Positions 34,083 through 41,881 of a DNA stretch of 54,103 bases are shown here, one piece after another; positions within the stretch are counted from its first letter, which is position 1; the number at the start of each line of letters is the position of its first letter. Where the stretch lies: the NCBI GenBank assembly GCA_903881085.1, contig CAIRSA010000429.1, forward strand, positions 1 to 54,103, given 5' to 3'. Made by a program: the position numbers and the translations under genes. Source of the stretch: an uncultured Acidobacteriia bacterium. Lineage in GTDB: Bacteria; Acidobacteriota; Terriglobia; Bryobacterales; Bryobacteraceae. The notes beneath the pieces are model-generated. The model saw only the letters and a program-made list of their open reading frames with translations. It searched no databases and was not told where the DNA came from.

Positions 34083-37000
34083 TCGGGGCTCTTTAGCTTG
34101 AGATAGAATTCATTGATGAGCTTGCTTGAGAGCCATCGACCATAAGAGTTGCTGGAGAGGGCAATGTGGAGGATCTCGCAATCAAGCTTTTGAGTTGCTT
34201 CTTTTTGGACAATCTTCCTAGCCGTGCTGACTAACTTAGTCAAAAATTCTCTATCAGCACCGCCCAGCTCATGTCCTGCATCAATGAGTAGTTGTTCTTG
34301 TTGCTTTGTCCAGACGAATTCGGAGATGCTGTCGTCCCGCCCCTTTTTTTCGCCCAAAGCACACTGGTTCCGAATTTTGCAGCAGATGGGCGCCAGTTCC
34401 GGCAGTGCTGCATTATAGAAGAACTGCCCCAGGCCCCAATTCACCAGAGAGAAAAGCAGAAGCGGATTGGCCTTGCGGATTCGGTCCAGAAATGCACCTT
34501 GACCCAGAGCTGAGAAGTAGTCGGGAGACAATATCTTTAATGATTCCAGAAGAGACGCTGCTTCTTCCGGACCAGGTGTCCAATCCCACAGAAAATGTCT
34601 TACAAGAATGTCTCCATCAGATTCACCATGCTCAATGCGCACGTCGTTAGGGAGTTGCCGATCGCCCGACAACCACGCGGCCAGAGTGGCAGCGGGAGCG
34701 GCTTGCACCCGCCGCTCAATAATTGGGAATAGAATGTCGGAGAACAGCGGAGCTTTGAACCATCGTAGCCAAGAAGCCAATTCTTCCCAGTTTGAGTGAT
34801 CCTCGATTATTTCGCCAATCGCGAGTTCCGCTGCTCTCCCAATCCACCTCGACCCAATTCTGCGGCCCTGGTATTCAACAGCCCATGCAAATGCGCCTTT
34901 GGCCGGCTCTGAGTACGATACGAACCACCTCACCCCCTCAAAGTGACAAATAGGTATTTGCACCGGCTCAACGGAGCCCCTTGGCCACATCCAGACTTTG
35001 TGATCCGCATCAGGAATAATTTCCTTCTCGAGCGTCAGCACAAGCGGATCAGACAATTGATCAACAAACCTCAAGACGCCAGAATCATTAATACGCTCGA
35101 CGACTCTTAGCCGATCATTCGGAGTGCCGATACCACTAATCACTTTTAGGCCTTCACCCAACCCAGAAACCCGAGCGATATCCACCTCTGCGCGGCTGTC
35201 CCGCAAGAACCCACAAACTTGCATTCCATTTAGGAGGTATCCTGCTGGTTCCGAAAATGCAATATTGATCGAAGCCTTGTCCAGGTACTTCTTGTCGGTT
35301 GTCAAATGAAGTGGCTGCCACACTCCGCGCTTAGTTATCAGTGCGCCTCGAATCTCAGGACAAGACCATAAGCATTGAAAGGTCCGCTCTCTTCCCGCGG
35401 ACCATGCACGCAGGCGCACCTTGGGGTTGTCGACTCCAAACAAAAGATCGGAGTCAAGGGGAAACGGCTTCACGAGTATTCGCCCCAAGGTATCCCGCTT
35501 AACCGGAAATTCCTTGCGCCCAAATACAAATCGCAAGGGCTCAACATCATCGGGAAGTCCCTTCAAAAGAACCGAAGTGGGTTCTCCCCAATATCCGCCG
35601 TCACAAGAAGCAGTGATATCGGGAACCAAATATCCCGCTTGTTCAATCTCTGCAATTGGAAATAGCTTTTCATCGTTGAGGTATATGCCAAAGCCCGGTG
35701 ATGTCGGACCTGGCACCAGTATCACTTTCCAATCACCACCAAATACTAATCGCCATTCAGAACCGATGATTTCAGGCCTGACCGCGAGCTCTTGGCGACA
35801 AAGGACTACGATTCCATTCTTCAACGCTGGTGGCCGACACTCGTCCTGCACTTTCCCACTCTGCAAGGAATAGAGACTGAACAATCCATTTTCCGCCTGA
35901 AGAGAGATGTGATCGGAGATAACAATCTCTCCGGATCGCTCAATGGATACTGGGATCTCAATTTGGCTCAAATCCAATTCGCAATAGCGATCCCATTTTG
36001 CCCCGCTCATTATCGCAAACGAACCATCAGTCCCCCGCCGCAACATCATACGTCGTTTTGCAATAGTTATGATGTAGTCGTCTTCAGAAAGGCGTCGCGC
36101 TAACGATTTCAGCAAAGTGATTCGAAAACTCGGCTCAGCCCCGGACCATCGCAGTTCAGCTTCCTCGAAAATGGTGGCACTGTATTCGCCGGATTGGGCA
36201 GCATCGATCGCACGGCTTTGGGCTCGTGCGATAAGTCCTTCAATGCCATCCGCAGGTAGCCAAGGGTTGCCTTCCAAAGCCTCCCTTATTTCAGCCTCCG
36301 TAATCAAACCTTTCTGGTACTTTAGAAAAGTTTCCCACAGGGCGGAAAACACTGGCGAGTAATTCTCGCTTTCTGTCTCCATCAGCTCTGATGCGATCAC
36401 CGGCTTGTGATTCTGAGAAAGATGCTCCCAGGTAGAGGGGAAGCCATATTGCATCTGAATAGTGCGGAGCCAATTCTGGCGATCAACACCGTCCTGATCA
36501 AAAGAGTGCCGCAGCCCAAATCGCAAGCAGACGTTACGAATCGCGTCTCGCACGTTCTGACGAGCGACACCTTCGCTAAGGAACCACGTTTTCCGGGCTT
36601 GGGACCCAAGGCTATCCCATACTGAAGGCCATATTTCACCTGGATCTCCCCGTTCGCGCCCCACCAACGCACAATGTGTTAATATCGCCAGGCCCACTGC
36701 ATCATACGCCGAGACGATGAAGCCTCCAGCACTGCCACGCCAAGTGCTCAAATTGTCCCAGTTGAAATTCGCGGCTTGCATGCGTCTGAAAAGAAATTTA
36801 TTGATGGTTTCCCAACCACCAAGCTCCGCCAGGGACCATCGATGTTGGCTTGAAATCAAACTACACCGGGCTGCTTCCCGAAGAACAACGTGTGTGTAAA
36901 GTGCCAGAAAGTGAAGATTCGCAGGCAGCACCGAGGTCAAAGGCATTATGTCGCTTGGGGCCGGGATGATCCGCTCAACAGACGGCATTTCCGGCCGCGC

Positions 37001-38041
37001 TGTGATTTCTATTTTGGCGCCTAACGAACTTGTAACAGACGAAGCACTTCTGAAATCCGGCGGAGAAGCTTTAGGCGCGATCAAATGAGTTGAAGTCTCG
37101 TCCTCGCTCTCAAGTTCTGCACCGGCAATGTCCTCGCCGAGATCTGTGGGTTCTATTGACCGAACAATCGTAGTAAGTTTACTCTCTAGACTTTCTGGAC
37201 TATCGTCCAGCGAATCGTTGATTTCTATCTGCAGAGTTGCCGGGGAGATGGAATGTTCAACGGCTGTGCGCGTTTCCAGTTCAGTCGCATCCGTCCGTTC
37301 CGCAACTGGCAATATGCCGGCCAGAGCATCAGGTTCTTGTACCGAAGCGACATCCAAAAGATCCCCATTCGGCTCAGTTCCTGAATTTGTCGTTGCGCAA
37401 AATCCCTCAGACGGACTTTCCAAATCCACGCGATGAAGATCAGGCAGAACTGCCGATTGAGGTTGTTCAATTGTAGATCGCTCAACATCAATAATCGTGT
37501 CGTCTGGTATCGTTGCTGCGATGGTTGGCGACGCTTGTGCGTCTTTGCAGGAGAAGCTGACTTCAATTTGGGGTAGTCTTGCAACCTCTTCTGAAAACAC
37601 CACTGCGAGAGACGGAATTTGCCCGTGCAGCCAGTTCGGGATCCCGCCATTCAAATCATGACCCGCATGGTTAAACCACATGGAAACGTTTTCAATCTCG
37701 GGTTCGCAGATGCCCATCGAATTTTTGAGACTTTGCCAGTCGCCAGCAACTTCCCCGGCGTAATAGTAGCCCTTGTTTGCAGACAACTTGACAACGGAAG
37801 CTGGTAACACAGAATCGGATATTGGATACAGCAAGTAGGCATTTAGCGTTCGCACTGGTTCGCGAAAACGCCTCCCAATGAAGGCTGTCCACCAGCCGAC
37901 CATAAATAGAATCCATGCGCCAGTGGACTTTTGCAACGAAGGCCCTGTACTCCTCAGTGGCAGTATCAGTTCGACCGTGAATGATCGTGCGTGCTCATCC
38001 CAAAACCGCTTTCGACTAATCACTTTTGAAGGGATTCTCAT
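34079..38041 (-). CDS. Large protein of unknown function, candidate DruH-like partner
   Basis: I do not recognise a family with certainty. From ATG 38041 it has 1320 aa; GTG 38116 would give 1345 aa, but GAGG five bases before 38041 favours the ATG. The N-terminal domain (about 1-160) includes the hydrophobic GAWILFMVGWWTAFIG. Residues about 165-365 form an acidic Ser/Thr/Glu-rich linker. The C-terminal 950 residues are folded and rich in Trp and beta-strand patterns, ending with SNWEELASWLRWFKAPLFSD and a helical tail. No helicase, nuclease or methylase motif is visible. Sitting directly before a DruE-like helicase, with 4-bp overlap, recalls DruH of type III Druantia; that is inference from position, size and weak pattern. 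Confidence 0.72.
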   Translation of the reverse strand: MRIPSKVISRKRFWDEHARSFTVELILPLRSTGPSLQKSTGAWILFMVGWWTAFIGRRFREPVRTLNAYLLYPISDSVLPASVVKLSANKGYYYAGEVAGDWQSLKNSMGICEPEIENVSMWFNHAGHDLNGGIPNWLHGQIPSLAVVFSEEVARLPQIEVSFSCKDAQASPTIAATIPDDTIIDVERSTIEQPQSAVLPDLHRVDLESPSEGFCATTNSGTEPNGDLLDVASVQEPDALAGILPVAERTDATELETRTAVEHSISPATLQIEINDSLDDSPESLESKLTTIVRSIEPTDLGEDIAGAELESEDETSTHLIAPKASPPDFRSASSVTSSLGAKIEITARPEMPSVERIIPAPSDIMPLTSVLPANLHFLALYTHVVLREAARCSLISSQHRWSLAELGGWETINKFLFRRMQAANFNWDNLSTWRGSAGGFIVSAYDAVGLAILTHCALVGRERGDPGEIWPSVWDSLGSQARKTWFLSEGVARQNVRDAIRNVCLRFGLRHSFDQDGVDRQNWLRTIQMQYGFPSTWEHLSQNHKPVIASELMETESENYSPVFSALWETFLKYQKGLITEAEIREALEGNPWLPADGIEGLIARAQSRAIDAAQSGEYSATIFEEAELRWSGAEPSFRITLLKSLARRLSEDDYIITIAKRRMMLRRGTDGSFAIMSGAKWDRYCELDLSQIEIPVSIERSGEIVISDHISLQAENGLFSLYSLQSGKVQDECRPPALKNGIVVLCRQELAVRPEIIGSEWRLVFGGDWKVILVPGPTSPGFGIYLNDEKLFPIAEIEQAGYLVPDITASCDGGYWGEPTSVLLKGLPDDVEPLRFVFGRKEFPVKRDTLGRILVKPFPLDSDLLFGVDNPKVRLRAWSAGRERTFQCLWSCPEIRGALITKRGVWQPLHLTTDKKYLDKASINIAFSEPAGYLLNGMQVCGFLRDSRAEVDIARVSGLGEGLKVISGIGTPNDRLRVVERINDSGVLRFVDQLSDPLVLTLEKEIIPDADHKVWMWPRGSVEPVQIPICHFEGVRWFVSYSEPAKGAFAWAVEYQGRRIGSRWIGRAAELAIGEIIEDHSNWEELASWLRWFKAPLFSDILFPIIERRVQAAPAATLAAWLSGDRQLPNDVRIEHGESDGDILVRHFLWDWTPGPEEAASLLESLKILSPDYFSALGQGAFLDRIRKANPLLLFSLVNWGLGQFFYNAALPELAPICCKIRNQCALGEKKGRDDSISEFVWTKQQEQLLIDAGHELGGADREFLTKLVSTARKIVQKEATQKLDCEILHIALSSNSYGRWLSSKLINEFYLKLKSPE

Positions 38042-38119
38042 GCATTCCTCAAGGTCAGAATGTGAACTACCGTTTGGAATTCGGAGTTGCTGGTTATTGA
38101 TACAGGTGGAGGACACCCT

Positions 38120-41100
38120 TCAGTCTTCATTCGGAAACATCTCCAGATTCGCGCTGGCTGGGGGTAGGGCTTTCTTGCCGCGCTGCTGTCTCGCTGGCGA
38201 CGGCGCGGCTTTTTCAGCCTCTGCGCGTTCGTGGTTGAGGGCGAGGAGGCGGCGGAGAAGTTCTTTGCGAGCGGCGGGGCTGATGGTGTAGCGGACGCGA
38301 TCGTTTTCAGCGAGGGTTTCGACTTCGTAGAAGCCGTGTTCGAGGGGGAGGTTCTGCCAATTGTAGGCGTCTCGGATGGCGAGGTCGAGTTCGGTGTGGA
38401 GGCGGCGCAATTCGAGCAGGCCCTGGTAGCCGCGCTCGGATTCTTCGGCGGACTTTTTGCTGACTTTGGCGACCTTGGCGGGGGTGAGGTCGCGGGCGTG
38501 GAAGAGGTTGTAGATGTCGGTGAGGCCGAGCCAGAGGCAAAGCATCATGGATTTGCGGTGCTCGTGGTAGCGCTCGCCGAGCGTGGCGAGGGTATGGTTG
38601 GCGGTTTGCCAAAGGCCTTCGGGGAAGGCGAAGGTTTCGAAGCATTTCGACGGCGAGTAACGCAGGTCTTGTTTCAGCGCGCCGCTGTACTTGCGCGCCC
38701 AGACTTCGTGGATTGTGGATTGGACGACGGCGAAGTGGTCCCAACGATCGGTTGTGAAAACTGCCAACGCCTTTGAGAAGACAATGGATTTCGGTGCCTC
38801 CACGAACATTAGATGCTTCGTTGTTCGCGAAATTACGAAACAGCGTGCTAACGATCTGATGGCGTCATAGAGTTCCAGAGTTGGCCGCTTGAAAATCCAC
38901 CAGTTCTCACGTAATGGCTTCTCGATATGGGTCTCGCGATACGGTCTCACATTCCGTTCTATCCAATCCATCGCACCAGAAAACGTTGCAGCCCTATTCA
39001 GCGGCCAATCGGCAAAATAGAGTGCGAATCGAGTTGGCTCAAGTGTTGGGCTATTATTAATCTCATCCCCGTTCAGTATGGGAAGGACCACCGCTTTGCT
39101 AGCTGGGTCAGCACTTAGGATTCGACTTGCTTGTTCCCCAGTCAGGAGAAATCCGTCACCTGCCCATTCCGATCCAACGAAGCTTTTCTTCTGATTTTCG
39201 TTCAGAGAGAGTGGCTCGCCTTCATCGCGGTAACTCTCGAAAAACGGGCTGATGAAGCTAACCGGCAGTCCATCAAGTAGAGGCTTCCCCAACCGCCTGC
39301 CCTTATGGAGTGCCACAAGCGAGACGACAAGATTCGCACGGCCTGGCCATTTTACGCCACGAACTGCCATATTAATCTCGCCACCCTGGGCAAAGACTTG
39401 TTCCAGGCCGTCTTTGCGAATATCACCGTCTTTAATCGAATTTGTAGTTATGAAGGCCATGAAGGCATTCGGTTTGAGCAAGCAGAAAATTCGACGCACA
39501 AAGAATACGACAAGATCACTCAAGCCTGTAGGTATATACTCCCATTTCACGTACCCACAGAAAGAGTGCCCGTAAGTGCCGCTGAGTGCCTGCCCACCGA
39601 GGTAAGGCGGGTTTCCAAGAATACAATCAAATCCACCACGTGCGATGATGTCTGGGAATTCCAGGAACCAGTGGAAGAAGTGCTTCTCGCGGGCGGTCGC
39701 AAGAGCCATGGCGGTGGGCTCACTTTGAGGGGTTAAACCATCGATCCAATGACGGCGGAACTGCGCGTCGGTCAATAGCATCGAATCATATTCCGGCGTC
39801 TTGGGGATGTAGAACTCCGCGATAGGAATGGCCGCGATTGTCTCCAATTGCCCTGCTTCAAAGCTGTCCGTATAGGCGAGGAACCGCTCCTTCTTGTGCT
39901 CGATTTCGGCGGGCGTGCGTTCGGGCAGCGCGGAGAGTTCGGACCATTGCTTCAGGCGGCTTTCGAGCCGTTTTTGCTGAGCCGGCGCGAGACGAATCTG
40001 GCGGATGTCAGCACGATCCTCTTTATTCGCTTTGCGCCATTTTGCGGCGAGATCCTTGTCGTCTCCGGGCATCGTCGCGAACGCCTCATTCGGTATTCCT
40101 TTATCCAATTCCTCGCGCTGAACGAAGCCGACGATAGCGTTGCCGCACTTGATGTGGTGATCCAGAAAGTTGAGCGGATGGCCAGGATTGTGCGCTTCCA
40201 GCCATAACGCCACCTTGCAGAGTTCGACTGCGAGCGGATTGAGATCCACTCCATAGATGCATGTCCGGATTACATCTCGGAGTGCTGCGCGGAAGGCCGG
40301 AGGCGAGGGTTGCTCTTCTCCGGTCCGGACTACGGCAAGTTCGGTGGCAATGCGGCGGGCGGCGGCGAGCAGGATGTGTCCTGAACCGCAAGCGATATCG
40401 GCGACTCGCAGGTCGAGCAGCGCGGCTTCCGGGTTGGGGTCATTGAGGCGATCGGCAATCAGATAGTCGAGCGAGTGTTTGATGAGTGGCTGGACCAGGT
40501 CATCCGGTGTGTAATGCGAGCCGGTAGCGGCACGTTCCCCGCCCTGCTCAAAAGTGAATTCCACGTTGCTGCCATGCTTGTGAAAGACAGGCTTAAATTC
40601 AAGCAGCCCTTCATAGACGGAGCCGAATTCTTCTACGTTCAGTGCGCCATAGTTTACGCGGATGAGTTGGTGGTTGTCCGGGTGTTCATAGACGCTGAGT
40701 GAACGAAGACAGCCAAGCAACACATCGTTACCAAGGGTACAGCCAGTCAGATGCGGGACCGCTCTATAGCCGAACAGGTCTCCCGCAAGAGGAGCGAGGC
40801 CGAGTTTCTCTCCGGGTCCATCGGCTTCGAAGAGGCGAAACGTGGCCCGCAAGGCCAGCCAGAGATCATGACGGCGGGGATCGGCAAGGTAACGGTGCTC
40901 TGAGAGCAGTCGCAGGCGCTGGACGCTGTAGTATCGGCGATAGATTTCCCGCTGTTGGTTCGCTGCGCCGGCCGGGAAAACCAGGTCGCGCTCTTCGATG
41001 ACCATAAGGAAGAGCAGGCGGTAGATGAGGCGCAGGAGGTTCTGGTAATAGTCGGCGGGGCGGAGCGTTCCGTTGGCGGCGGCCTCTTGCAGTGCCACAT

Positions 41101-41881
41101 TTTCAGGATGCTTCAGGAAGCCGTTGCCGAATTCGCGGATGGCCATTTCCACGGCACTGCTGAGGCCTTCGCGGATGCGCGCACCGGAATCGAGCGAATC
41201 CTGGTGGTAGCGCTCGATCCAGCTTTCCGTGGCCGACTCATTCGTTACGGGCAGACGAGTGGCGTGGAGCAGTCGGTAAAGAATTGCGAAATCGGCGAAA
41301 AGTCCGTCAGTGAAGATGCGGTCGAGGTCGAATTCTAGATAACTGAGCTTTATCAGGCGTGAACTGTCACGCAAGAGTCGGAGGATGCGGCCGTTGGTGA
41401 CGATGCCATATAGCTGTTCGTTGAGGTTGATGTATTCCTGGACGACCGCGTGGGCCGACATGCGGACAGTTGCGTTGGCGGGTTTGCGGTCGAGACCTGC
41501 CGGTTCGCGGTATCCGACGATGTGGATGGGGGCGTGGGCGCGGTTGGTGGCGCGATGGGAGATAACATATGTTTTGCCATTGAGTTCGGCGGCTTTGGGC
41601 TGGAATTCGACCTGGTAACCGAGGAGCGCGAGCAGGGGGACGACCCATTGCTGGCGGGTTTCCGAGGTTGCGGGCCCGTCAGGCCGCAAGGTGTCGAGCT
41701 TGCGCTGGAAGATTCGCCAGTAGTCCTGAGCGTCGGCCCAGGCGCGGACGATTTCGTCTTTGACCTTGGTGGAAGAATCGAGGCCAAAGTCGGCGGGTTT
41801 CTGACCGGGATGGTCTTCAATGCGACCGAGGATATCGGGCGAAAGGATCGAGCCTTCGATGCGGATGCCAGGGTAGTTCAT
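38120..41881 (-). CDS. N6-adenine DNA methyltransferase, DrmMI/PglX-like
   Basis: A 1253-aa gamma-class adenine methyltransferase. Motif I is VADIACGSGHILLAAA (about residues 493-501), motif IV is NPPYLGG (NPPY 757-760). A long N-terminal region (1-450) resembles Type IIL/Eco57I-like enzymes, with YEGLLEFKPVF and GSHYTPDDLVQPLI leading into the catalytic domain. The C-terminal half should contain the target recognition domain. No endonuclease motif was noted, so it probably marks host DNA as self for the two helicase-containing partners. Class 1 DISARM uses such an enzyme beside a SNF2 helicase, as here. Overlaps the previous gene by ATGA. The segment 38.75-39.6 kb is clearly less GC-rich than the rest. 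Confidence 0.9.
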   Translation of the reverse strand: MNYPGIRIEGSILSPDILGRIEDHPGQKPADFGLDSSTKVKDEIVRAWADAQDYWRIFQRKLDTLRPDGPATSETRQQWVVPLLALLGYQVEFQPKAAELNGKTYVISHRATNRAHAPIHIVGYREPAGLDRKPANATVRMSAHAVVQEYINLNEQLYGIVTNGRILRLLRDSSRLIKLSYLEFDLDRIFTDGLFADFAILYRLLHATRLPVTNESATESWIERYHQDSLDSGARIREGLSSAVEMAIREFGNGFLKHPENVALQEAAANGTLRPADYYQNLLRLIYRLLFLMVIEERDLVFPAGAANQQREIYRRYYSVQRLRLLSEHRYLADPRRHDLWLALRATFRLFEADGPGEKLGLAPLAGDLFGYRAVPHLTGCTLGNDVLLGCLRSLSVYEHPDNHQLIRVNYGALNVEEFGSVYEGLLEFKPVFHKHGSNVEFTFEQGGERAATGSHYTPDDLVQPLIKHSLDYLIADRLNDPNPEAALLDLRVADIACGSGHILLAAARRIATELAVVRTGEEQPSPPAFRAALRDVIRTCIYGVDLNPLAVELCKVALWLEAHNPGHPLNFLDHHIKCGNAIVGFVQREELDKGIPNEAFATMPGDDKDLAAKWRKANKEDRADIRQIRLAPAQQKRLESRLKQWSELSALPERTPAEIEHKKERFLAYTDSFEAGQLETIAAIPIAEFYIPKTPEYDSMLLTDAQFRRHWIDGLTPQSEPTAMALATAREKHFFHWFLEFPDIIARGGFDCILGNPPYLGGQALSGTYGHSFCGYVKWEYIPTGLSDLVVFFVRRIFCLLKPNAFMAFITTNSIKDGDIRKDGLEQVFAQGGEINMAVRGVKWPGRANLVVSLVALHKGRRLGKPLLDGLPVSFISPFFESYRDEGEPLSLNENQKKSFVGSEWAGDGFLLTGEQASRILSADPASKAVVLPILNGDEINNSPTLEPTRFALYFADWPLNRAATFSGAMDWIERNVRPYRETHIEKPLRENWWIFKRPTLELYDAIRSLARCFVISRTTKHLMFVEAPKSIVFSKALAVFTTDRWDHFAVVQSTIHEVWARKYSGALKQDLRYSPSKCFETFAFPEGLWQTANHTLATLGERYHEHRKSMMLCLWLGLTDIYNLFHARDLTPAKVAKVSKKSAEESERGYQGLLELRRLHTELDLAIRDAYNWQNLPLEHGFYEVETLAENDRVRYTISPAARKELLRRLLALNHERAEAEKAAPSPARQQRGKKALPPASANLEMFPNED

